From Clostridia bacterium (GTDB taxonomy: Bacteria > Bacillota > Clostridia > Oscillospirales > Acutalibacteraceae): 64,000 nucleotides of DNA. The stretch is from positions 1-64,000 of the forward strand of contig JAFXGK010000016.1 in the NCBI GenBank assembly GCA_017513245.1. Direction: 5' to 3'. Positions 54,709 to 63,003 of the stretch are shown one piece after another (the first letter of the stretch is position 1; each line of letters begins with the position of its first letter). The notes under the pieces were generated by a model that was not told where the DNA came from, did not search any database, and saw only the letters and a list, made by a program, of their open reading frames with translations. Both the position numbers and the translations under genes were made by a program.

Positions 54709-55149
54709 TTAAAGATACATATTTCCGTTTTCGAAATCGTCAAGCAGCAGCTCGCCCATAAGGCTTACATCGACGGGTGTGATGATGTAGGTGCTGTTGG
54801 CAACCTTTTTGATGTTGCCGTGGATTGCATAGGCAACACCGCTTAGAAAATCGATGATTCGGCGCGAGGTTTCGCGGTTGGCCGATTCAAGGTTTAAGAT
54901 AACGGTCTTCTTCTCGTTGAGGTGATCGGCAACCGAAGGAACGTCATCGTAACGCTCGGGCTTGCACAGTACCACCTGCATCTGGCTCTGAGGAGAATAG
55001 GTTACAACCTTTTCCTTGCTTTTGAAAAGTCTGGGCTCTTTCTTCTCACGGGGCTCCTCTACAGCCTCTTCTTCCTGCTCTTCAAATTCTTCATCATACT
55101 CCTCATCCGACGAGGAAAATACCTTTTTGATATCGTCAAGAAATCCCAT
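54709..55149 (-). CDS. sepF: Cell-division protein SepF
   Basis: A 146-residue SepF. An N-terminal amphipathic helix (MGFLDDIKKVF) for membrane binding precedes an acidic linker (about 15-45), then the globular SepF domain (about 60-140: VVLCKPERYDDVPSVADHLNE; IIDFLSGVAYAIHGNI). SepF bundles FtsZ filaments and tethers them to the membrane. The ATG at 55149 is chosen because AAAGGAG is seven bases before it; the frame opens farther upstream but without the family start. Confidence 0.96.
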   Translation of the reverse strand: MGFLDDIKKVFSSSDEEYDEEFEEQEEEAVEEPREKKEPRLFKSKEKVVTYSPQSQMQVVLCKPERYDDVPSVADHLNEKKTVILNLESANRETSRRIIDFLSGVAYAIHGNIKKVANSTYIITPVDVSLMGELLLDDFENGNMYL

Positions 55150-55162
55150 TTTTGTTTCTCCT

Positions 55163-55879
55163 TTATTTCTTATAATTTCGGTCGCCGAACAGTCCCGTTC
55201 CGATGCGGACGAGGTTTGCTCCGCACTCGATTGCAAGGTCGTAATCGGACGACATGCCCATAGATAAATATAATCTATTACTATTATCTAATTTTTCACG
55301 TGATATGTCAATAAAAATATCGTTAAGTTTGGTAAAAAATTCGCGTTGAACCGTTTTATCGGTGCAAACGGGCGGAATTGACATTATTCCGCGCACTTTT
55401 ATGCCCTCGATTTTCATAATTTCGTCGAGCGCTTCGTAGATGCCTTCGGGAGTAAAGCCCGATTTGCTTTGTTCGGCGCCTATGTTAATTTCAAGCAAAA
55501 CGTCCATCGTGATGCCGCGTTTTACGGCCTCGGCGCCTATCTTCTCGGCGAGGTGAACCGAATCGACCGATTCTATCATCTCTACCCTGCCGATTATATC
55601 CTTAACCTTATTGGTTTGCAGGTGGCCTATGAAATGGCGATGTGCCGAAGGATTAACGTCGTCGTCCTTTGAAAGCAGTTCTTGTACGCGGTTTTCGCCA
55701 ATGTAATTTACGCCCTTTGAAATTGCATAGTTTATGCGGTCGGCCGAGACGGTTTTGGTTGCGGCGAGGAGAATGATATCCTCGGGATTTCTTCCGCTTT
55801 TTTCGGCTGCGGCGGCTATGTTTTTTACTATCTCGGCGTAATTCTCGTCAAATACGCTATCGGATAATTTTTCCGTCAT
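55163..55879 (-). CDS. YggS/PROSC-type PLP-homeostasis protein
   Basis: A 238-residue single-domain PLP protein with an alanine-racemase-like barrel. LLAATKTVSADRINYAIS contains the PLP lysine K46, and GENRVQEL, FIGHLQTNK and MGMSSDYDLAIECGANLVRIGTGLFG are typical. The family controls PLP balance and has no catalysis known. It overlaps the HlyD-like gene by 23 bases and precedes sepF, which is the standard ylmE-sepF arrangement. Confidence 0.95.
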   Translation of the reverse strand: MTEKLSDSVFDENYAEIVKNIAAAAEKSGRNPEDIILLAATKTVSADRINYAISKGVNYIGENRVQELLSKDDDVNPSAHRHFIGHLQTNKVKDIIGRVEMIESVDSVHLAEKIGAEAVKRGITMDVLLEINIGAEQSKSGFTPEGIYEALDEIMKIEGIKVRGIMSIPPVCTDKTVQREFFTKLNDIFIDISREKLDNSNRLYLSMGMSSDYDLAIECGANLVRIGTGLFGDRNYKK

Positions 55880-57080
55880 ACAGATTTCTTCCCTTCTCTA
55901 TTACCTCATCGTAAAGGCGAAGCACGTTTCTTTTGCCCTCTTCGTTTTGCTTGCAAAGGGTGTATCCGCCTGCGGTGTGGATTATTTCTATTTCAACAAA
56001 CTTAGCCTGCATACCCGAAATAACGTATACGCCGGTCTTACCGTCGACAAATCGGACTGCTCGGTTGCTTACGCGAAGGCCCTCGTATTCGCCGGTTACA
56101 ATGGTTAGCGGCAGGGTACGCACGGTTGCGAGGTCACCGTTCATATTCTGGCAGGAAAAGACCATTAAAGCATCGCTCTTTTCGCCGAGATTGATTGCCG
56201 ATACAGTAGCGGAAATCTCGCCTGCAGAGCGAAGGGTTGTCTTAAGTTTTACGGTATCGCCAACCTTAAAGGAGGCCGATTTTTCTAGCGGAACGACGCA
56301 AGCGACGTACCAGGTGTAATCGGAAACGATTTTTCCAACCGTCTTCTCGCTGACTTCAGCAGGCTCGAGTTCATTGAGCTTTTCGGGAGTAAGGGTAAGC
56401 ACGTTTTGCGAGGTCAGCAGGGTTTCGTAGCCGTCGGCCGTTGATACGAAGTAGCCCGAAAGTGTTGAGCGAATGCTGCTTTTGGCCTTGGGAGCCGACA
56501 CCTTAAGTGACTCGTATTTTGCATTGAGCGACGCCAAAACGGATGAAAAATCACTTTCCTCACCCGTGGCAATTTTCTTGCGGTTTAAAAGCTTTAAAAG
56601 TTCTTGCGATAGGGGCTCGCTTTCGGAAAAAACGCCGTTTCGGCAGGAGGCCGAAAGCAGTAGCAATGCTTCGTCGATTTTTCCGTTTAAAAGATCGAGG
56701 TCGACCGCGGAGGTATTGTTATACGCTTGAACCTCGGCTATGGAATCGATCTGTTTTTTCAGATTTCCAAGGTCGGTCTGCTGCTGGGCGCCGGCTTGGG
56801 TTTCGTAAATATCGGCAATTATGCCGTCTTTAGATACCTTTTCACCGTCGCCGACAACGAAGTATTTGACACCCGTTTCTTCTGAGTTTAGGAGCGTTTC
56901 GTTGCGGATTATGGTGCCGGTGGTATTAATGCCGTCAAACGACTCGTAATAGACGGCCGTACCGGTGGTGAGGGGCATAAATACCGACATCATTTGATGT
57001 ATGAAGTAAACGAGAAATACGGCAACCAGTAAAAGGGTTACTATTCGAGAACCGCTTAAGCGGGTCTTTTTATCCTTCAT
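55857..57080 (-). CDS. HlyD-like membrane-anchored protein
   Basis: A 407-residue protein with one N-terminal transmembrane helix (about 13-33) and an external part that resembles HlyD/membrane-fusion proteins (VVGDGEKVSKDGIIADIY barrel-like segment; Coiled region about 100-200; beta-rich C-terminal part). No ABC-transporter gene lies beside it. Homologues are often seen near yggS and sepF in Clostridia, and a role at the division site or envelope is an inference from that. It overlaps the miaA end by eleven bases. Confidence 0.83.
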   Translation of the reverse strand: MKDKKTRLSGSRIVTLLLVAVFLVYFIHQMMSVFMPLTTGTAVYYESFDGINTTGTIIRNETLLNSEETGVKYFVVGDGEKVSKDGIIADIYETQAGAQQQTDLGNLKKQIDSIAEVQAYNNTSAVDLDLLNGKIDEALLLLSASCRNGVFSESEPLSQELLKLLNRKKIATGEESDFSSVLASLNAKYESLKVSAPKAKSSIRSTLSGYFVSTADGYETLLTSQNVLTLTPEKLNELEPAEVSEKTVGKIVSDYTWYVACVVPLEKSASFKVGDTVKLKTTLRSAGEISATVSAINLGEKSDALMVFSCQNMNGDLATVRTLPLTIVTGEYEGLRVSNRAVRFVDGKTGVYVISGMQAKFVEIEIIHTAGGYTLCKQNEEGKRNVLRLYDEVIEKGRNLYDGKIIR

Positions 57081-58014
57081 GTATCTGTCCCTCCTTAATA
57101 ATTTTTATTGCCTCGTCGAGTACGCTGTCGCACTCGTCGGCATAAATCCAATTTATTCTCTCGTCGCGGCCAAACCAGGTTAACTGGCGCTTAGCATAGC
57201 GACGGGTTTCTCTCTTCAGTGTTTCTATTGCATCGGTAAGACCGCATTCACCGCTGAAAAACGGAAAAAACTCCTTATGGCCTATCGCCTGCCCTGCGCC
57301 CTTTCGTTCGGCGCCGTAGTTGCCTCTTGCCTCTTCAAGCAGGCCCTGCTCGAGCATAAGGTCAACGCGGCGATTAATACGGTCATAAAGCTTTTCACGG
57401 TCACGGTAGGTTATGCCGATAAGCAGTGTGTTATAGGGCGAAGGCTCGGTTTTTGAACGGGCGTTTTGCTCGGTTACGGTCTCGCCCGTTTGCAGGTATA
57501 CCTCGAACGCACGGATGATGCGGCGGCGGTTGTTTGCGTGAAGTCGCGCTGCCGATTCGGGGTCGAATTCGGCAAGCTCACGCAGCATTTCTTCCCCACC
57601 CAGGAAGTCAAATTTTTCTTCGAGGCGAGCACGAAGCTCCTCATCCTTTTTTTCTTCCGTAAAGGCGATATTATCAACAAGTGAGTTTACATAAAGTCCG
57701 GTTCCTCCAACCAAAATAGGCTGATTTCCTCGGCTGTGTATATCATTTATTGCATCTTTAGCGAGGTTTACATAATCTGCAACCGAAAACTCCGAGCCAA
57801 GCGGTAAAAATTCCATAAGATGATGGGGCACGCCCTCTCTTTCCTCTGCCGTGGGAACGGCGGCAGCTATGGGCATACCCTTATATATCTGCATGGAATC
57901 GGCCGAAACTACCTCGCCGCCCAGTTCTTTTGCGAGGGCGACCGACAGGGCAGTTTTGCCCGAGGCGGTTGGGCCGACTATGGCGATAAGCGGAATTTTT
58001 TTGTGGTTGTTCAT
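57070..58014 (-). CDS. miaA: tRNA dimethylallyltransferase
   Basis: A 314-residue MiaA, which adds the dimethylallyl group to A37 of tRNAs reading UNN codons; MiaB, also in this window, then methylthiolates it. P-loop GPTASGKTAL, the DSMQIYKGM segment and QRYRDREKLYDRINRRVD-like substrate regions are visible. Start at ATG 58014 is chosen because the preceding 56 frame codons are not family-like, and TAATG overlaps the mutL stop; AGGA lies seven bases upstream. Confidence 0.96.
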   Translation of the reverse strand: MNNHKKIPLIAIVGPTASGKTALSVALAKELGGEVVSADSMQIYKGMPIAAAVPTAEEREGVPHHLMEFLPLGSEFSVADYVNLAKDAINDIHSRGNQPILVGGTGLYVNSLVDNIAFTEEKKDEELRARLEEKFDFLGGEEMLRELAEFDPESAARLHANNRRRIIRAFEVYLQTGETVTEQNARSKTEPSPYNTLLIGITYRDREKLYDRINRRVDLMLEQGLLEEARGNYGAERKGAGQAIGHKEFFPFFSGECGLTDAIETLKRETRRYAKRQLTWFGRDERINWIYADECDSVLDEAIKIIKEGQIHEG

Positions 58015-59936
58015 TACTGTATCCTGCCGAATTGTTTTTCTATTTCGCGTTTGGTAAGCTTCATCGCAACGGGACGGCCGTGCGGACAGTACATTATATC
58101 CTTTGACGAAAGTATCTGTTTCGCCAGTGAAGAAAGGTCGTACGCAGTCGAAAGGTTTCCTGCCTTTACGGCGCTGCGGCAAGCGACGATATGATAAATA
58201 TCATCAAGACGCTCTACCTCGACCGCTCCGGTATCAGCAAGGCTTTGTGCGATTTCGGAGATTACCGATTTGATATCGCAATCAGCAAGCACCGAAGGAA
58301 TTGCGGTTACCAGCACGTTGCCGCCGCCGAAATCTTCAACCTCGAAGCCCTGCTTTTCGAGCAAATCGAGGTTTTCGATTATGGCGGTATGCTCGTCGCC
58401 CGAAAGCGAAACTGCAACCGATGCGAGTAATGCCTGGGTTTGCGGTTTTACGGTTGATTTTAATTTTTCGAATATTATACGCTCGTGGGCTGCGTGCTTA
58501 TCAATCAAATAGAGTGCATCCCCCATTTGAGCGACTATGTAGGTGCCGAAAACCTCGCCGACGTATTTAATATCCTCGGTTATCGGTTTTTCCTGCGGCT
58601 CCGTCGAAGCAGGTGCCTTCACGGGTTCAGGCTTGTTTTCAGGTATGGTAGCCGGCTTTTCGGCCGGTTTATTGATTACGTTTTTAAAGAAATCTACGCC
58701 CGAATCAGCGAAAGACAACGGTTTTTCGGGTGGCGGCGTGATTTCGGTTTTAAAGGTGCGCTCGGGCTGCGCCGAAGGGGTCTGTGCCTTGGGGGCAGGG
58801 GTCGGTTCTGTGATAGGCGCAGACTTGGGAGCGGGTTGTGGTTTTGCGGTGGCCGTCGGCTCGTTAATGGCGGTTTGACGGAACTGCTCGACCGACATAC
58901 GTTGGAAGCGCTGAGACTTATTATTTACTGTTATTTCAGGACGGGAATCGCCCTGCATAAGCGCGTTTTTCACTGCGTAGTAAATGGCGCTGAAAACTCT
59001 TTTTTCATCGGTAAAGCGCACCTCGGTTTTTGCGGGGTGAACGTTTACGTCAACCGTTTCAAACGGAACGGTAATATTAAGCACGCAGTACGGGAATTTT
59101 CCGACCATGGCGCTGTTTTTATAGGCTTGTTCGAGTGCGGCAAGCGCGGTGCCCGACTTTACGAGGCGACCGTTTAAGAAGAAATACTGGCCGTTGCGGT
59201 TGGGCTTGCAGTAAACGGGCTTGCAAACAAAGCCCGAAACACCTACGCCGTCTTGGTAATTTTCGGCAGGGATAAGACCTGCGTGAAAATCACGGCCCAG
59301 CACGGCATAAATCGCCGAGGAGAGCTTTCCGTCTCCGGCGGTATTGAGCGTCATTTTGCCGTCGCGGATGAATTTAAAGGCGATTTCAGGGTGCGAGAGG
59401 GCTATGCGGTCGATAATCTGCGCTACGGCGTTAGATTCGGCCACGTCGGTCTTTAAAAATTTCATTCGGGCAGGGGTATTGTAAAAAAGGTCGCGCACGA
59501 TGATGGTGGTGCCCTTGGGGCATCCTGCGTCACCAAAGGCCTCCTCTACCCCACCGCTTATTGCATAGCGGGTGCCTACGTCGCTGTCGGCTGTTGCCGT
59601 AAGCATCTCAACACGGGCCACCGAGGATACAGCGGCCAAGGCCTCGCCGCGGAAGCCGAGGGTGCCTATGGCAAAAAGGTCACGCTCGGTGCGAAGTTTG
59701 CTTGTTGCATGGCGCAAAAAGGCAGTTTTAACCTCGTCACGGTCGATACCGCAGCCGTTATCGGTAACGCGCATATAGGTAACTCCGCCACGCTGAATTT
59801 CAACCGTTACGGTTGTGGAACCTGCATCTATTGAGTTTTCTACCAGTTCTTTTATTACCGAGGAAGGGCGTTCTACGACCTCACCTGCGGCAATAAGCTC
59901 GGCCACCTGACGCGGAAGCACGTTTATCTTTGCCAT
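58014..59936 (-). CDS. mutL: DNA mismatch repair protein MutL
   Basis: A 640-residue MutL. GHKL ATPase motifs ELVENSIDAG, DNGCGI and GFRGEALAAVSSV lie at the N-terminus. A long Pro-rich linker (about 345-445) precedes the dimerisation/endonuclease domain. The endonuclease motif reads DKHAAHERIIFE (about 511-522), with K for the usual Q, and CPHGRP (about 620) suits metal binding. The start at 59936 gives MAKINVLPRQVAELIAAGEV. The stop overlaps the miaA ATG (TAATG). It lies 17 bases after mutS. Confidence 0.97.
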   Translation of the reverse strand: MAKINVLPRQVAELIAAGEVVERPSSVIKELVENSIDAGSTTVTVEIQRGGVTYMRVTDNGCGIDRDEVKTAFLRHATSKLRTERDLFAIGTLGFRGEALAAVSSVARVEMLTATADSDVGTRYAISGGVEEAFGDAGCPKGTTIIVRDLFYNTPARMKFLKTDVAESNAVAQIIDRIALSHPEIAFKFIRDGKMTLNTAGDGKLSSAIYAVLGRDFHAGLIPAENYQDGVGVSGFVCKPVYCKPNRNGQYFFLNGRLVKSGTALAALEQAYKNSAMVGKFPYCVLNITVPFETVDVNVHPAKTEVRFTDEKRVFSAIYYAVKNALMQGDSRPEITVNNKSQRFQRMSVEQFRQTAINEPTATAKPQPAPKSAPITEPTPAPKAQTPSAQPERTFKTEITPPPEKPLSFADSGVDFFKNVINKPAEKPATIPENKPEPVKAPASTEPQEKPITEDIKYVGEVFGTYIVAQMGDALYLIDKHAAHERIIFEKLKSTVKPQTQALLASVAVSLSGDEHTAIIENLDLLEKQGFEVEDFGGGNVLVTAIPSVLADCDIKSVISEIAQSLADTGAVEVERLDDIYHIVACRSAVKAGNLSTAYDLSSLAKQILSSKDIMYCPHGRPVAMKLTKREIEKQFGRIQ

Positions 59937-59953
59937 TTTTGCACCTGCCTTTT

Positions 59954-62551
59954 TTAAAGCTTTTTGGCCTTGTCGGCAAGGTCGCTTAACATACTCATAC
60001 ATTCTATCGGTGTGAGTGTGTTTACGTCGACCGCCTTAAGGTCACTTAAAATATCGGTTGCTCCCTGCATTTCAAGCGGCAGGAAGGCATCGTTTTTCAG
60101 GTTTTCGCGTGTTACGGTTACACCGTCATTTAAAACCTCTTTAAGCACGGCCTTGGCGCGGGTAATTACCCTTTCGGGGATACCCGAAAGCGCCGCTACC
60201 TCAATACCGTAGCTATCGTCTGCACCGCCGCGAACAATACGGCGCAGGAAGGTTATATCGTCGCCGCGTTTTTTAACGGCTATGTTGTAGTTCTTTATAC
60301 CCTTTATCTCGTTTTCAAGTTGGATAAGCTCGTGATAATGGGTTGCAAATAGGGTCTTTGCGCCGATACGGCGTGTATCGGCAACGTATTCGAGCACGGC
60401 GCGCGCGATTGACATACCGTCAAATGTCGCGGTGCCTCGGCCGATTTCATCGAAGATTATAAGGCTTTGACGTGTGGCATTTTTAAGAATATAGGCCACC
60501 TCGCTCATCTCAACCATAAAGGTGGACTGACCCATAGATAGGTCATCGGATGCGCCCACACGGGTGAATATGGCGTCGACAATGCCGATATTGGCGGCCT
60601 GAGCCGGAACAAAGCTGCCTATTTGGGCCATAAGAGTAATTATTGCTACCTGACGCATATAGGTCGATTTACCTGCCATATTGGGACCGGTAATGAGAGC
60701 GCAACGGTTATCGCCGCGGTCAAGCAGCGTATCGTTGGATACGAAGGGGGTCTTTATTACCTGCTCGACAACGGGATGTCGGCCACCGGTAATAGAAATT
60801 ACTCCGTCGGTATTTATTTTTGGGCAGCAGTAGGAATTGACCGTTGCCACGTTAGCAAACGAACAAAGCACGTCGAGCGTGGCAATGGCATTTGCAGTGG
60901 TCTGAACACGCACGAGTTCGGCTGCTACACGCTTGCGAATTTCATCGAAGATGTTAAATTCGAGGGTTTTAACGCGGTCCTTGGCGCCCAAAATTTTGCC
61001 TTCAAGGGCCTTAAGCTCATCGGTTATGAAACGCTCGCCGTTTGTGAGAGTTTGCCTTCTCATATAGTCCTCGGGGATGCGGTCGAGATAGGAATTCGAC
61101 ACCTCGATATAATAGCCGAAGACCTTGTTATAGCGGATGCGCAGGTTTTTAATACCCGTGCGCTCTCGCTCACGCGATTCGATGTTGGATATGTACTGTG
61201 CGCCGTTTTCGATTATCGAGCGCAGTTCATCGACCTCGCTGTTATAGCCTGCTTTGATTATGCCGCCCTCGCGAACGATTGCCGGAGCCTCGGGGTCAAT
61301 GGCCTCGTCGACAAGGTTTTTGATATCCTCAAGGGTATCAAGACGGGCGTTAATATCGAGCAACAGTCGGCTGTGGGAAGCCGAAAGCACCTCTTTAATA
61401 GCGGGAAAATGCGCAGCTGCATCGGCAAGGCCTAAAAGTTCCTTGCCGCTGGCCGTTCCGTAAACGATGCGCGAAATAAGGCGCTCCATATCCTTAATGC
61501 CGGTGATATACTCGGTAAGCTCGCCGAGCATCAGCACGTTGCCGACAAGCTCGTCCACCGCGTTGTGGCGTGCGGTAATTTCGGTAACGTTAAGCAACGG
61601 CTGCTCAAGCCAGCCGCGAATAAGGCGCTTGCCCATTGCGGTTTTGGTTTTATCGAGCACGCCCAAGAGCGAACCTTTTTTAGATTTACCGCGCATTGTT
61701 TCGAAGAGTTCGAGATTGCGGATGGCCGAAATATCAAGCTTCATATACTGCGACTGGGAGTATACGTTAAGCTTGGTTACGGCCGAAACGTTGGTAAATC
61801 GGGTTCTATAGAGATAGCCGAGGGTTGCTCCTGCGGCAGAAACCGCTGCAGAAGCCCTTTCGAGGCTTAAATTTTCTACGCTGTTGACCTTAAAGTGCTC
61901 GCAAAGCAGGTTCTCGCAATGGTCGGTTGCGAAGGAGTCGGCCTCAAGCGAGGTAAGCATAGCGTTTACACGCTCGGTTATATAGTCACGAAGAACTGTA
62001 TGGGTATCGAGTGTGCCGAGGCAGAGCACTTCCTTAGGGGAGAAGCGACCAATCTCATCACAGACGCGCTCGTCAAGGTTGTCGCCTGCGAGCTCGGTTA
62101 CGTTCATTGAGCCGGTTGAAATATCGGTGAAGCATACGCCTGCCGAGGTATCTGAGAAGGATACAGCACACAGGTAGTTGTTCTTCGATTCGTCGAGCAT
62201 ACTCTCCTCGGTTACGGTACCGGGGGTTATTACCCTTACGATGTCACGCTTAACAAGACCCTTCGCCGTAGCGGGGTCTTCTACCTGCTCGCAGATGGCA
62301 ATTTTATAGCCTTTTTCTACGAGTCGAGCGATATATGATTCACAGCTGTGGTAGGGCACGCCGCACATCGGCGCGCGCTCCTCTTGGCCGCAATCTCTGC
62401 CCGTGAGGACTATTTCGAGTTCTTCGGAGACGAGTTTTGCATCGTCGAAGAACATCTCGTAAAAGTCGCCCAAGCGGAAGAACAGAATAGAATCTTTATT
62501 TTGCTCTTTGATATCGAGATATTGGCGCATCATTGGTGATAACTGGCCCAA
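59954..62551 (-). CDS. mutS: DNA mismatch repair protein MutS
   Basis: An 865-residue MutS. The mismatch-contact motif is FFRLGDFYEMF (about 24-34), the ATPase Walker A is GPNMAGKSTYMRQ (about 612-624), and DEIGRGTATFDG follows. The start is TTG at 62551 (GQLSPMMRQYLD), supported by GGGGAG eight bases upstream; an ATG seven codons further in also exists. It is followed closely by mutL, as in Bacillus. The cotE gene found before mutS in Bacillus is absent. Confidence 0.97.
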   Translation of the reverse strand: MGQLSPMMRQYLDIKEQNKDSILFFRLGDFYEMFFDDAKLVSEELEIVLTGRDCGQEERAPMCGVPYHSCESYIARLVEKGYKIAICEQVEDPATAKGLVKRDIVRVITPGTVTEESMLDESKNNYLCAVSFSDTSAGVCFTDISTGSMNVTELAGDNLDERVCDEIGRFSPKEVLCLGTLDTHTVLRDYITERVNAMLTSLEADSFATDHCENLLCEHFKVNSVENLSLERASAAVSAAGATLGYLYRTRFTNVSAVTKLNVYSQSQYMKLDISAIRNLELFETMRGKSKKGSLLGVLDKTKTAMGKRLIRGWLEQPLLNVTEITARHNAVDELVGNVLMLGELTEYITGIKDMERLISRIVYGTASGKELLGLADAAAHFPAIKEVLSASHSRLLLDINARLDTLEDIKNLVDEAIDPEAPAIVREGGIIKAGYNSEVDELRSIIENGAQYISNIESRERERTGIKNLRIRYNKVFGYYIEVSNSYLDRIPEDYMRRQTLTNGERFITDELKALEGKILGAKDRVKTLEFNIFDEIRKRVAAELVRVQTTANAIATLDVLCSFANVATVNSYCCPKINTDGVISITGGRHPVVEQVIKTPFVSNDTLLDRGDNRCALITGPNMAGKSTYMRQVAIITLMAQIGSFVPAQAANIGIVDAIFTRVGASDDLSMGQSTFMVEMSEVAYILKNATRQSLIIFDEIGRGTATFDGMSIARAVLEYVADTRRIGAKTLFATHYHELIQLENEIKGIKNYNIAVKKRGDDITFLRRIVRGGADDSYGIEVAALSGIPERVITRAKAVLKEVLNDGVTVTRENLKNDAFLPLEMQGATDILSDLKAVDVNTLTPIECMSMLSDLADKAKKL

Positions 62552-62583
62552 AATTTACACTCCCCTAAAGTGAAATCAGTTTT

Positions 62584-62991
62584 TTAGTGGCAACCACCAC
62601 AGGTAGCACAGCTGCCGGTGCAGCCCGATGCGTGGGGGTCGCAGGTGGCCGGATCGGCACCCTCAAGCGACATGGTGATTATCATGTTAACGTCGTTTAC
62701 GAGCTCGTCGAGCGCACCCTTGGCGTTGTTGTAGTTGGTCATGGTTTCGCTCTTCATAATCTCACCGTAGAGGTTGCGGAGCTTTTCGTTGTATTCGCGT
62801 ACGCGCTCGTCGCTCTTTTCTTCGCTGGAAAGCTCACGCTCAAGCGACATACGAATAAGGTTGAATTCGCCTATCTGGGTCTGAAGCTTTTCGTCGGCGT
62901 CGTTGGCCGACTTGGCTGCAACGTATGCTGCGTATCTTTCGTCAGCCTGGATGGCTGCGCCTAACTGTCTTGCAATTTCTACTGCGTTCAT
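62584..62991 (-). CDS. RicA/YmcA-like YlbF-family protein
   Basis: A 135-residue helical protein of the YlbF/YmcA family (LGAAIQADERYAAYVAAKSA; LNSLY is not present here; RNLYGEIMKSETMTNYNNAK). The gene order miaB-ymcA-mutS-mutL is that of Bacillus, where RicA(YmcA)-RicF-RicT regulate mRNA processing and carry Fe-S clusters. The tail adds seven clustered residues capable of ligating metal (C-x6-C-xxx-C-xx-C-xx-C-H at about 118-135). Expression as part of the miaB operon is likely. Confidence 0.9.
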   Translation of the reverse strand: MNAVEIARQLGAAIQADERYAAYVAAKSANDADEKLQTQIGEFNLIRMSLERELSSEEKSDERVREYNEKLRNLYGEIMKSETMTNYNNAKGALDELVNDVNMIITMSLEGADPATCDPHASGCTGSCATCGGCH

Positions 62992-63003
62992 TTTTTATTC
63001 TCC

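Noticed and set aside
58015..58182. A 56-codon N-terminal extension of MiaA
   Set aside because: It overlaps the mutL coding region in another frame and has basic, non-family sequence; TAATG overlap marks the true start.
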